64,000 nt of DNA from assembly GCA_014649355.1 (NCBI GenBank), contig BMSW01000001.1, forward strand, positions 62,001 to 126,000. The letters run 5' to 3'. A model generated the notes under the pieces. It ran no database searches and was not told where the DNA came from. It saw only the letters and a program-made list of their open reading frames with translations. This stretch comes from Streptomyces althioticus. Lineage in GTDB: Bacteria > Actinomycetota > Actinomycetes > Streptomycetales > Streptomycetaceae. This document shows, piece by piece, positions 41,883 to 50,400 of the stretch. The first letter of the stretch is position 1. Every line of letters begins with the position of its first letter. The translations under genes and the position numbers were made by a program.

Positions 41883-42533
41883 GTGTTCCGCTCGATCCGC
41901 ATCGATGCCGTGCTCATCCAGGCCGTGATCGCCGGTGCCCTGTCCTTCGCCCACCTGCACGACCTCGCCGAAGCGGCCGGACAGTCCGGCTGGAAGGCGT
42001 GGGCCTACCCGGTCTCCGTCGACCTGCTGCTGGTGGCGGCCTGGCGTCGACTCCGCGGCGCCCGCCGGGACCGCTCGGCCTGGACGTGGTTCGTCATCGC
42101 CCTGGTCGCCTCCCTCGGCGCGAACGTCGCGACCGCCGGACTCCTCGACCTGGCCAACGTTCCCGCCTGGCTGCGCATCCTCGTCGCGGGCTGGCCTGCG
42201 CTGGCCTTCCTTGGCGGCACCCTCCTCGTCCACCAGCCCACCGAACCCGCACCGGCATCCGCGCCCGCGGCTTCCGCTGATCCCGCGCCGGTCATCGACC
42301 GCCCCGACGTGGCGGACGAGGGACCGGAGATCGCCCCGGCCGAACCGGTCCCGGCTCTGCCGGAAGCCCCGGTCTCGGTGCCGGTGGTGCCCCCGGCTCT
42401 GGTCGACCACGCACGCAAGGTCGCCACCGAGCATCGCACCCGCACCGGGAGCGACATCGACACCGCCACCCTGCGCGCTCGCCTCGGCATCCCGGAAGAC
42501 CTCGCCGGCGCGATCGTCGCCCAACTCGCCTGA
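41883..42533 (+). CDS. DUF2637 membrane protein (spread-type)
   Basis: A 216-residue protein. The first 120 residues contain four predicted spans and the DUF2637 signature (AGALSFAHLHDLAEAAGQSGWKAWAYPVSVDLLLVAAWR). An Ala/Pro-rich linker and a small C-terminal helical domain (ARKVATEHRTRTGSDIDTATLRARLGIP) resembling a helix-turn-helix follow. It starts with GTG after GGAGGTGA. Neighbours and topology suggest a role in intramycelial spread with Tra. Confidence 0.85.
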   Translation: MFRSIRIDAVLIQAVIAGALSFAHLHDLAEAAGQSGWKAWAYPVSVDLLLVAAWRRLRGARRDRSAWTWFVIALVASLGANVATAGLLDLANVPAWLRILVAGWPALAFLGGTLLVHQPTEPAPASAPAASADPAPVIDRPDVADEGPEIAPAEPVPALPEAPVSVPVVPPALVDHARKVATEHRTRTGSDIDTATLRARLGIPEDLAGAIVAQLA

Positions 42534-42549
42534 AAGGAGGTGAACCCGC

Positions 42550-42732
42550 GTGCGCCCGAACCGCTTCTACGACGTGATCCGCATCGGACCCGTGCAGGTC
42601 GGCACGTTCAGCAACGGCCGTGGCCAGACCCGTCACACCGCCGCCTGCACCGCCCCCGAGTGCGGCTTCTCCACCGAGCACCGCGACCGCTCGGCGGCCG
42701 AACTCGCCGCCCGCACCCACCGCTGCACCTGA
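42550..42732 (+). CDS. Mobile element transfer protein (small, SpdA-like)
   Basis: A 60-residue protein of the conserved AICE type, RPNRFYDVIRIGPVQVGTFSNGRGQTRHTAACTAPECGFSTEHRDRSAAELAARTHRC. A CAPEC...HRC pattern could bind zinc. The GTG start has an excellent AAGGAGGTGA site. Its exact role in transfer or pock formation is not known. Confidence 0.85.
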   Translation: MRPNRFYDVIRIGPVQVGTFSNGRGQTRHTAACTAPECGFSTEHRDRSAAELAARTHRCT

Positions 42733-42747
42733 GAGGAGGACACCGCC

Positions 42748-43041
42748 ATGCAGCTCCCCGAGGACCAGCTCCGCGCCGGTCACATCCCCGCCGACGTCTA
42801 CCGGCGGCTCCCGCCCGGCACCGACGTGCACAAGGTCGTGATCGTGCAGGAAGCGCCCCGCTCCTACACCGGGCCGATCGTGCTGACGCTTGTCGTCGTC
42901 ACTGGGTCCATCGCCGTGCTGCTGGTCATCGCCTTCGTCGCCCAGGTCGTGGCCGGCGCTGCCGTCGCGGTCCTGTCGGCCACCAGCGGACTCACCTACA
43001 CGATCAACCGCACGGCCAAACGCCGGGCTGTCAGCAAGTAG
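42748..43041 (+). CDS. Two-span transfer/spread membrane protein
   Basis: A 97-residue protein: a polar N-terminus (EDQLRAGHIPADVYRRLPPG), then a long hydrophobic region at about 43-81 that could form two spans, and a basic C-terminus (NRTAKRRAVSK). The ATG follows GAGGAGGACACC. Equivalent SpdB-type proteins sit at this position in related elements. Function inferred only from context. Confidence 0.75.
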   Translation: MQLPEDQLRAGHIPADVYRRLPPGTDVHKVVIVQEAPRSYTGPIVLTLVVVTGSIAVLLVIAFVAQVVAGAAVAVLSATSGLTYTINRTAKRRAVSK

Positions 43042-43133
43042 CGCCCTCCGGGGCGGCCTCGGTCGCCAAACTTCCGCCGCCCCGGACGGCTCCACCCATC
43101 CAGATCCAACGGACCCGAAAGGGAAGCCTCATC

Positions 43134-43316
43134 ATGCCCCAGCACGCCCAGAACACGCGTGTCTGCCGCGACTGCGACGGCTTCGCCACCGCCGCGATCA
43201 CCACCGGCACCCGACACCGCGACGGCACCCGCATTACCCTCCGCGTCGCCTGCCCGGCCTGCAAGGGCACCGACACCGCCCGCCGTGTGCGCCCGCTGCG
43301 GGCGGTGATCAAGTGA
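43134..43316 (+). CDS. Small zinc-ribbon-like protein
   Basis: A 60-residue protein with two CxxC knuckles (CRDCDG and CPACKG) 26 residues apart, as in a DnaJ-type or ribbon zinc site; the rest is basic. The ATG has AAGGGAAG upstream. Its stop overlaps the GTG start of the Rep gene, so it is coupled to Rep expression. Role unknown. Confidence 0.8.
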   Translation: MPQHAQNTRVCRDCDGFATAAITTGTRHRDGTRITLRVACPACKGTDTARRVRPLRAVIK

Positions 43317-44704
43317 CCGACACCGCCACGATGGCGGGCCTGGACCCGGCCACCCTCGCCGACGTGCTGAGGCTGGCCGGGTCTCCCGGCTTCGACCGCA
43401 TCCAGGACCAGATCCGCCGTACCGGCGGCTGCACCGACCCGATCCGCCTGACCGGCTCGACCGTCACCCGCGACGCGGCCACGGGACAGGTGCTGCACTC
43501 CTACTCCACCGACACCGAGCCCGGCGGGGTCCTGCGCGTCGCCTGCGGCAACCGCCGCGCCTCCCGCTGCCCGGCCTGCGCCTGGACCTACGCGGGCGAC
43601 ACCTACCACCTGATCCGCGCCGGCCTCGTCGGCGACCCCGCCAAGGGCACCCCCGAGACGATCCGCGACCACCCGCGCGTGTTCGCCACGCTCACCGCGC
43701 CGTCCTTCGGCCCGGTCCACAACCGACCCGGCAACCGGCCCTGCCGCTGCGGCACCCGCCACGCGGAAGACGCCCCCGAGCTGGGCACTCCGCTCGACCC
43801 GGACACCTACGACTACGCGGGCGCGGTGCTGTGGAACAACCACGCCTCCGAGCTGTGGCGCTACTTCACGATCTACCTGCGCCGGGAGATCGCCAAGCGG
43901 GCCGGACTCACGCAGAAGGCCGCAAGCGAGCAGTCACGGGTGTCGTTCGGGAAAGTCGCCGAATACCAAAAGCGCGGGGCCGTGCACTTCCATGCCGTGA
44001 TCCGCTTCGACGGCCCGGCCGGCCCCGACGACCCGCCCCCCGCGTGGGCCACCCTCGACCTGCTCACCGACGCCATCCATGCCGCTGCCGCCCGCGTGGC
44101 AGTCGACGTACCCCCGTCCGGGGACCAACCGGCCCGGACCCTGCGATGGGGCGCCCAGCTCGACGTACGCCCGATCCGCGCCTTCGGCGACGGCGAGGAC
44201 ATCACCGAGCAGGCGGTCGCCTCCTACGTCGCCAAGTACGCCACCAAAGCAGCCGAGACCACCGGCACCGTGGACCGCCGCATCGGCAACAAGGAAGCCC
44301 TGGTCCTCCTCGACGTCCCCGAGCACCCGGCCCGGCTCATCGCCGCCTGCCTCGACCTCCACCCGCTCTACCCCGACCGCAAGCTCCGCGACTGGGCACA
44401 CATGCTCGGCTTCCGCGGCCACTTCTCCACGAAATCCCGCCGCTACTCCACCACCCTCGGCGAACTCCGCCAGACCCGCGCCAACTACCGCGCCGCCCAA
44501 CAACGCGCCGCCCTCGGCCTGCCCGACCCCGACGACGAGGAAGCAACCACCCTCACCCTCGCCCACTGGACCTACGCCGGCCACGGCCACACCCCCGGCG
44601 AATCCTGGCTCGCCGCCAACATCCGCCGCGACATCCAGCACAACCGCAACACCGCCCGCGAGGAACTACCCGCCCTGCTCGACCTGGAAGGAACCGCTAC
44701 ATGA
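43313..44704 (+). CDS. RepSA-family replication initiator
   Basis: A 463-residue rolling-circle-type initiator as in pSAM2. N-terminal cysteine knuckles (CGNRRASRCPAC, Cys78/86/89) probably bind zinc; a second Cys/His patch is at CRCGTRH. The HUH-like metal motif VHFHAVIRF is at 224-232, and a candidate active-site Tyr lies in ASYVAKYATK further on. It starts with GTG overlapping the previous stop. It should nick the element's origin to allow autonomous replication before transfer. Confidence 0.9.
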   Translation: MTDTATMAGLDPATLADVLRLAGSPGFDRIQDQIRRTGGCTDPIRLTGSTVTRDAATGQVLHSYSTDTEPGGVLRVACGNRRASRCPACAWTYAGDTYHLIRAGLVGDPAKGTPETIRDHPRVFATLTAPSFGPVHNRPGNRPCRCGTRHAEDAPELGTPLDPDTYDYAGAVLWNNHASELWRYFTIYLRREIAKRAGLTQKAASEQSRVSFGKVAEYQKRGAVHFHAVIRFDGPAGPDDPPPAWATLDLLTDAIHAAAARVAVDVPPSGDQPARTLRWGAQLDVRPIRAFGDGEDITEQAVASYVAKYATKAAETTGTVDRRIGNKEALVLLDVPEHPARLIAACLDLHPLYPDRKLRDWAHMLGFRGHFSTKSRRYSTTLGELRQTRANYRAAQQRAALGLPDPDDEEATTLTLAHWTYAGHGHTPGESWLAANIRRDIQHNRNTAREELPALLDLEGTAT

Positions 44705-44907
44705 CGACGGCTGTGATCACGCGCAAGTGGTACACCACGGCAGAGGTCGCCGAGATGCTCGGCTTCGGCCTGTCCAAGACCAAGATGCTCGTCCTCACCG
44801 GAGAGATCCGCTCGGTCAAGATCGGCCGCAACCGCCGCATCCTGCCGGAGTGGGTGGACGAGTACGTCGAGCGCGTCACCGCTGACGTCACCGGGTGGTC
44901 GGCATGA
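44701..44907 (+). CDS. xis: Excisionase (MerR-like helix-turn-helix)
   Basis: A 68-residue DNA-binding protein: WYTTAEVAEMLGFGLSKTKMLVLTGEIRSVKIGRNRRILPEWVDEYV is the excisionase-family winged helix. It overlaps the Rep stop and the integrase start by 4 bp each, so rep-xis-int form one coupled unit. It should direct the integrase toward excision, presumably by binding near the att ends. Confidence 0.92.
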   Translation: MTTAVITRKWYTTAEVAEMLGFGLSKTKMLVLTGEIRSVKIGRNRRILPEWVDEYVERVTADVTGWSA

Positions 44908-46130
44908 GCGGCAAGCGCGGCAACGGCGAAGGATCGATCTACCCCTATAAGAACGGCTACGCGGCCTACGTCTGGGTCACCAAGCCGGACGGCAAACGGG
45001 CGCGGAAGTACGCCTACGGCAAGACGAGGGAAGAGGTCCACGAGAAGTGGCTCAACCTTCACGCGGAGGCCAAGCGCGGGCCCGTGGCCACCCGGCACCC
45101 GACGGTGGGCGCGTTCCTCTCGTACTGGCTGGACTCGGTTGTGAAGCCGAACCTGGCTCCCCTGTCGTACGTCTCGTATGAGGGTTCCGTCCGGCTGTAC
45201 ATCGCTCCGCACCTCGGCTCGAGGCGTCTCGACCGGCTCACGGTCCGGGATGTCCGCGAGTGGGTGACCAAGATGTCCACGGTCTGCCAATGCTGCGCCC
45301 AGGGCAAGGACGCCAAGCGGGAGCCCCGCCGTCGTAGGTGCTGCGCGGTCGGGGAGTGCTGCGAGTCGTACCCGTCCCGCCGCGTGGTCCAGGCCGCCCG
45401 TGATGCTCTGCGGGCCGCCCTGACTCACGCGGTCGCTGAGGAACTGATCAGCAAGAACGTGGCCTCGCTGGTGAAGGTGCCCAAGCCGCGGCGCCGCCGG
45501 ATCAAGCCCTGGTCCGTCGCGGAGGCGAGCCAGTTCCTCACGGATGCCGCCGCGCGCGACGACCGCCTCTTCGCGGCCTGGGTCCTGGTGCTCTGTCTCG
45601 GCCTCCGCCGGGGTGAGGTCTTGGGGCTGACGTGGAAGTCCGTGGACTTCGAGCGGGGCGAGCTGTACGTGGACCACCAGATTCAGCGAGCTGGGCGTCA
45701 GATCCTGCACCGGGAGACCAAGACGGAGGACTCCGACGACTTCCTTCCCCTGCCGGCACTCTGCCTCAAGGCGCTGCGGATGCGCCGTGCCCAGCAGATC
45801 GGGGACCGGAAGGCTGCCGGGGAGCTCTGGCAGAACAGTCACGACCTGGTCTTCACCACGAAGTACGGCACGCCGATCGAGCCGGGCAACCTAACCCGCA
45901 TGTTCGCGCTGCGGGCTCGCCGCGCCGGACTGCGGGAGATCCCGCTCCGGAACACCCGGCACACGTGCAGCTCGCTCCTGGTGGCGCTGAAGGTGCACCC
46001 GAAGGTGGCGCAGCGCATCCTGAGGCACTCGCAGATCGCCATGACGATGGAGGTCTACGCCGAAGCGAGCGAGGAAGAAGTGCGGGCCGCGATCGGCAAG
46101 CTGTCGGACGCGATGGGCGGCACCGGTTGA
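44904..46130 (+). CDS. int: Tyrosine recombinase integrase
   Basis: A 408-residue site-specific recombinase: an N-terminal arm-binding domain (KNGYAAYVWVTKPDGKRARKYAYG), a core-binding SAM-like domain (68-190), and a catalytic domain with Arg235 (LGLRRGEV), Arg352 (TRHTCSSLL), His375 and nucleophile Tyr385 (MTMEVYAEA). The usual box II first His is Arg349. A Cys-rich insert (residues 128-153, seven Cys) interrupts the core-binding domain. It lies 72 bp from attR, the normal position for an AICE integrating in a tRNA gene. Confidence 0.95.
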   Translation: MSGKRGNGEGSIYPYKNGYAAYVWVTKPDGKRARKYAYGKTREEVHEKWLNLHAEAKRGPVATRHPTVGAFLSYWLDSVVKPNLAPLSYVSYEGSVRLYIAPHLGSRRLDRLTVRDVREWVTKMSTVCQCCAQGKDAKREPRRRRCCAVGECCESYPSRRVVQAARDALRAALTHAVAEELISKNVASLVKVPKPRRRRIKPWSVAEASQFLTDAAARDDRLFAAWVLVLCLGLRRGEVLGLTWKSVDFERGELYVDHQIQRAGRQILHRETKTEDSDDFLPLPALCLKALRMRRAQQIGDRKAAGELWQNSHDLVFTTKYGTPIEPGNLTRMFALRARRAGLREIPLRNTRHTCSSLLVALKVHPKVAQRILRHSQIAMTMEVYAEASEEEVRAAIGKLSDAMGGTG

Positions 46131-46131
46131 T

Positions 46132-46160
46132 GCGGTTGCTGTACTTCGCTGCTGTACGGC
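46132..46160. repeat. Right arm-type site
   Basis: A 29-bp match (27 of 29) to 34849-34877, in the same orientation. It starts 1 bp after the integrase stop and ends 42 bp before attR. It is a candidate Int or Xis binding site. Confidence 0.65.
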
Positions 46161-46171
46161 CCTGAAACGCA

Positions 46172-46199
46172 AGAGGCCCCGGATCTCTCCGGGGCCTCT
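46172..46199 (-). terminator. Element-encoded copy of the tRNA-Arg terminator
   Basis: A perfect 12-bp stem AGAGGCCCCGGA / TCCGGGGCCTCT with loop TCTC, placed just after the tRNA 3' end. It shares a 24-bp core with the chromosomal terminator at 34691-34718, so the rebuilt tRNA keeps a terminator. Confidence 0.8.
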
Positions 46200-46202
46200 C
46201 AC

Positions 46203-46249
46203 CTGTGTGCACTCGGCAGGATTCGAACCTGCAACCTTCTGATCCGTAG
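46203..46249. repeat. attR (47-bp att core)
   Basis: Identical to 34722-34768. It runs from just outside the tRNA 3' end up to the first base of the anticodon loop, the usual attB extent for tRNA-targeting integrases. Confidence 0.93.
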
Positions 46250-46280
46250 TCAGATGCTCTATCCGTTAAGCTACGAGTGC
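46208..46280 (-). tRNA. tRNA-Arg (ACG anticodon), AICE target
   Basis: An intact 73-nt tRNA. Acceptor GCACTCG pairs with CGAGTGC plus discriminator A. The anticodon loop CTACGGA gives ACG at 46245-46247. Its 3' half comes from the element. A34 should be edited to inosine by the TadA encoded at 8846. Confidence 0.95.
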
Positions 46281-46437
46281 TTGTCTCTTCATTTGTCTCG
46301 CCGCTCCCGGCCCTTTCGGCCCGCTCGCGGCGACAGGAAGAACATTACATGACTGCCGCCGCCATGTGAAATCCGATTGCCCCACCCCTTGTGACCTGCG
46401 GAAACACAGTGCGGGGCATGATCGGCGGGACAACGAC

Positions 46438-46466
46438 GAAGCCCCGGCCGCTGGGGCCGGGGCTTC
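46438..46466 (-). terminator. Terminator after tRNA-Ser(GCT)
   Basis: A 12-bp perfect stem GAAGCCCCGGCC / GGCCGGGGCTTC with a 5-nt loop, 11 bp beyond the tRNA 3' end on the minus strand. Confidence 0.75.
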
Positions 46467-46476
46467 GTGTTCGGGG

Positions 46477-46567
46477 CGGAGGCGGAGGGATTTGAACCCT
46501 CGATGGGCTTTAAGGCCCAAACCGCATTAGCAGTGCGGCGCCATAGACCGGACTAGGCGACGCCTCC
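46477..46567 (-). tRNA. tRNA-Ser (GCT anticodon)
   Basis: A 91-nt class II tRNA. Acceptor GGAGGCG pairs with CGCCTCC plus discriminator G. The anticodon is GCT (complement AGC at 46529-46531). A long variable arm and a TTCAAAT T-loop are present. Confidence 0.95.
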
Positions 46568-46745
46568 ATGCACAACCTGCTGCGCGCGGGCGCGAGTGGG
46601 TGGTGCGTGCCGATGATGACACAACCGCGTGGCGTGTCACCAATCGGTCCCCACGGTACTAGGCGCGGAGCCCGCAGGGCAAAGCCCTGACGACCGGCAC
46701 GCCGTCGTGGCGCAACGTCCCGCCTCCCCGCGCGTTGATCACGGC

Positions 46746-47219
46746 ATGACTGCTCTGCCCTCCTCCCTGTCCTCCGTGCCCGGGCGACGCGGCCTCGTCG
46801 CGCTCGCCGCCGTCCTCGCCTCGCTCGCCGCGTTCCCCTCCCCGGCACGGGCCGGGGAACCGGTGCCGGACGGCGACCGGCTCACCGTCACCGTGCGGGA
46901 CGCGGGCGGCGGGGCGGACGGGACGTACGAGGTGCGGTGCCGGCCGAGCGGCGGGACCCACCCCGACCCTGACGCCGCCTGCGCGGCCGTCGAGCGGCGG
47001 ACGCGGTGGGGCCAGGACGCCTTCGCGCCGGCGCCGCGGGACGCCGTGTGCACCATGCAGTACGGCGGCCCCGCCACCGCCCGGATCACCGGCACCTGGG
47101 CGGGCCGCCCCGTCGACGCGACGTACGACCGGACGAACGGATGCGCGATCGAGCGGTGGGACCGGCTGGTGCCGCTGCTGCCCGAGGTGGGCCGGGCCCC
47201 GGGTGCGCCCGGGGCGTAA
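46746..47219 (+). CDS. Subtilisin inhibitor-like (SSI) secreted protease inhibitor
   Basis: A 157-residue secreted protein. The signal peptide runs to about 36 (AFPSPARA-GEP). The mature inhibitor has the SSI pattern RCRPSGGTHPDPDAACAAV, reactive loop VCTMQYGG with Met104 at the P1 position, and GTWAGRPVDATYDRTNGCAI; Cys65/79 and Cys102/133 form the two family disulphides. Met at P1 fits inhibition of subtilisin-like enzymes. In Streptomyces such inhibitors control extracellular proteases during development. Confidence 0.92.
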   Translation: MTALPSSLSSVPGRRGLVALAAVLASLAAFPSPARAGEPVPDGDRLTVTVRDAGGGADGTYEVRCRPSGGTHPDPDAACAAVERRTRWGQDAFAPAPRDAVCTMQYGGPATARITGTWAGRPVDATYDRTNGCAIERWDRLVPLLPEVGRAPGAPGA

Positions 47220-47435
47220 AGGTCCCGCGAAGGTTCGCGGTGCGTCGGCCCAGGCAGGCGCGGTTCCGGACGTACCGGGCGTCACATCACCGTCACCTCG
47301 GGGTGCGATGTGCGTCCCATCCGGCGTCCCCGGCGCACCCCCAGCCCTTAGACTCCCTCCCGTGACACGTTGCGGGCCCGTTGGCAAGATGGCCCGAGCG
47401 GTCGGCACGTCGCGGTAACAGGGAGGAAGCGTCTC

Positions 47436-50400
47436 GTGAGCAGCAGGCCATCCCGAGGCGCTGCTCGCCTCGCAGCCATACTGGACGCGCTTCCCGACGC
47501 CCTGGTGCTGGTCAACGCCAACGGGACGGTCGTCAACGCCAACACCATCGCCCTCGAGGCCTTCGAGGCGCCGGGCACCGCCCTGGTGGGGCGCGGGCTG
47601 CTCGACCTGCTGCCGGAGTTCGACAGCAAGCTCATTCCCGGTTCCATGCGGCGGCCCGACCACATCGACCCGCGCGGACGCACCAAGCCGACCCGGATGA
47701 CCGCCCGGCGGACCGACGGCACGGAGTTCCCCGTCGAGGTCACCAGCGCCAATCTCGAGAACACCTCGCAGGCCTACGACAGTTACGGCTACACCGGCGA
47801 CGAGCTGCTGATGCTCGTCGTCCGGGACCTCTCCGGCACCGTCGACACCGAGGCCGAGCTGGCCCGTTCGCAGCGGCAGACGGAGATGATCCTGCGGGCC
47901 GCCTCCGAGGGCGTCGTCGGCACCGACACCGACGGGCGGATCGTCCTGGTCAACCCGGCCGCCGCCCAGATCCTCGGCTACCGGGCCGGCGAGCTCGGCG
48001 GACGCGAGCTGCACACCCTCGTGCTGCACTCGCGCGCCGACGGCTCTCCCTTCCCGTACTCCGAGTCCCCGCTCGCCGACACCCTGCGCTCCGGCCGCAA
48101 GCACCGCGTGCGCGGCCAGGTCCTCTACGCCAAGAACGGCGACAAGCTGCCGGTCGACCTCACCACCGCCCCGGTGCGCGACGGCGACCAGCTCGTCGGC
48201 GCGGTCATGACCTTCCTCGACCGCCGCCCCTACGACGCCCTCCTGCAGGAGAAGGAGGACGCCGAGCGGGAGCACGCCGAGGAGCTGGAGCGGCTCGCCG
48301 AGGAGCACGGCTCCGAGCTGACCGCCCTGCGCCAGAGCCACGTCACCGAGGTGGAGGAGCTCCGCGAGAAGCACACGGAGGAACTCGCCGCGTACGAGGA
48401 GCGGTACGCGGCCCTCGGCGAGCGCGAGAAGGACCGCTACGAGGCCCTCGCCGCCCGCCACGAGCAGCTGCTCACCCTGCTCGGCCGCTCCCTGCGCGGC
48501 CCGCTCGACGAGCTGCGCCGTGAACTGGCCGCGCTCGCCGCGGACGACGCGGGCCAGCTGTGGCCCGAGGCCAACCAGGTGCTCCACCACCTGTCGGCCG
48601 GGTACGCCCGCATCACCACCCTCATCGACAACGTCCTCGGCTACCAGCAGCTCGACTCCGGCACCGAGAAGATCGCCCGTACGAAGGTGATGCTCGACGC
48701 GGTCGTCGCGGCCGGCGTCGACGGGGCCGTGGAGCTGATCGGCCCCGGCCGGGTGCAGTTCGCGGTGCACGCGCCGCCCATCGAGGCCGAGGTGGACGCG
48801 CGTCTGCTCGCGACCGCCCTCGCCCATCTGGTCGCGGACGTCGCCGGCGTCGACGCGACCGGCAACACGCCCCTGTCGGCGGGCGGTTACCTGGACAACA
48901 CGGTCGTCGTCGCGGCGGCCCAGCGCGGCGAGGTCGTCCGCATCGAGGTACGCGGCCCGTACAGCGGCGGCGACCCGGTGCACGAGCCGATCGTGCGCGG
49001 GATCGTCCGGGCGCACGGCGGGGTGCTCCAGACGCACGAGGTGCCGGGGATGAGCGGCAGCGCGTTCGTCCTCGAGGTGCCGATCGGCGGCGGGGCGGGG
49101 TCCGTCCCCCAGGAGGCCGCTCCCCAGGCCGAGGAGGCCGCCGCTCCCGCCGGGCCCGCGCCGGGCGGAGGACGGCGCCGGGCGCGGCGCGCGTCCGTCG
49201 ACGCGTTCCTGGACAGCGACGTGCCCGGCGGTGACGGCGAAGGCCCGGCGGCTCCGGCCGCGGAGGCTCCCCAGCCCACCGGGCGGCGCAGGCGGCGGGC
49301 GGCTCCGGCCGAGCCCGCGCAGGCGCAGCAGCCACAGCAGGCGCAGCTTCCGGCGCAGGCGTCCGGTGAGGGCGCGGCCGCGTCCGGCGGTACCGGGCGG
49401 CGGCGTGGCCGTCCCGCCGAGGACGCGGCGCCCGCGGCGGGCGCCGAGGTCGAACTCGCCGGTGCGGCGGCAGGGGCAGGGGTGTCCGAGGGCGCCGTCG
49501 TCACCGCGGCCGAGCACGCGGCGGGCGCCGCGGCCTCCAACACCGGGCTGGGCGGGACCGTACCGCCGCAGGGTGTGCCCGCGCCGTCCGGACGCCGGGC
49601 CCGGCGTGCGGCCGGTGAGCAGCAGGCCCTCGCGCCGGCGCTGCCCGCGGGCGGCGAGGCGGACGGGGCTCCCGGCGCGGTCGCCGTGCACGTGCCCGCC
49701 CAGGGCGCGGGACCGGACCAGCAGCCGCAGCCGACGGGACGGCGCCGACGTGCGCTGGCCGCCGCGAACGAGCGCGCGGCGGCGCAGGAGGCCGCCCCGC
49801 GCACGGTGTTCGCGCTGCCGCCGGTGGCTCCGGCCGGGGCGGACCAGGAGGAACAGGCGGGACAGGCCGCCGGGCAGCCCGCGCAGGCCGGGGCCCCGGG
49901 TCAGGCCCCCATGGCGCCGGGTCAGGTGCCGGGGGGTCAGGAACTGCCGGCCGCCCAGGGGGTCGTGCCGGTGGCGCCGGGTGCCGCGCCGAACGGTGTG
50001 GCTGCCGGTCCGGTTCCGCAGCCCGTGGCTCCCGCCGCGGGTCAGGCCGTACCTGCGCAGCAGCGGGCCGCCGGACCGAACGCCGCGGCTGCGGGTGCGG
50101 GCGCGGCTCAGCCGGCCGGGACCGACGGGCAGCCGGTGCCGCCGCATCAGCCGGTGCCGCAGCCGGCGGCGCCTCAGTCCGCCGCAGCCGACGCACAGCA
50201 GCAGCCCGTGCCGCCGAACGCACCCGCCCCCGGGGCCGCGCCCCAACCTGCCGCGCCGGGCCTCCAGCCCGTCGGCCCGAGTCCGCAGGCCGCGCAGCCC
50301 GTACCGCCCGACCAGCAGGCCGCACCGCAGCCCGCCGGGCCGAACCTCCAGCCCGTCGGCCCGAACGCGCAGCCTGTTCCGCCCAGCCAGCAGGCGCCGC

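Larger units (their letters stand above)
34722..46249. mobile_element. AICE (pSAM2-type integrative and conjugative element)
   Basis: An 11.5-kb element delimited by 47-bp identical att repeats and inserted in the 3' half of tRNA-Arg(ACG). It has the full AICE core in typical order from the right: int, xis, rep, small transfer/spread proteins, DUF2637 protein, FtsK-like Tra, an SCO3933-type regulator and a divergent GntR repressor. A pra-like primase/activator gene is not present. The left 3.3 kb is cargo with lower G+C. The tRNA gene is rebuilt at the right end by the element's own sequence. Confidence 0.92.

Noticed and set aside
40201..46130. Possible pra-like primase or Nudix gene in the transfer operon
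   Set aside because: Every gap between the core genes is under 100 bp and all frames are accounted for; none matches a primase or Nudix motif.
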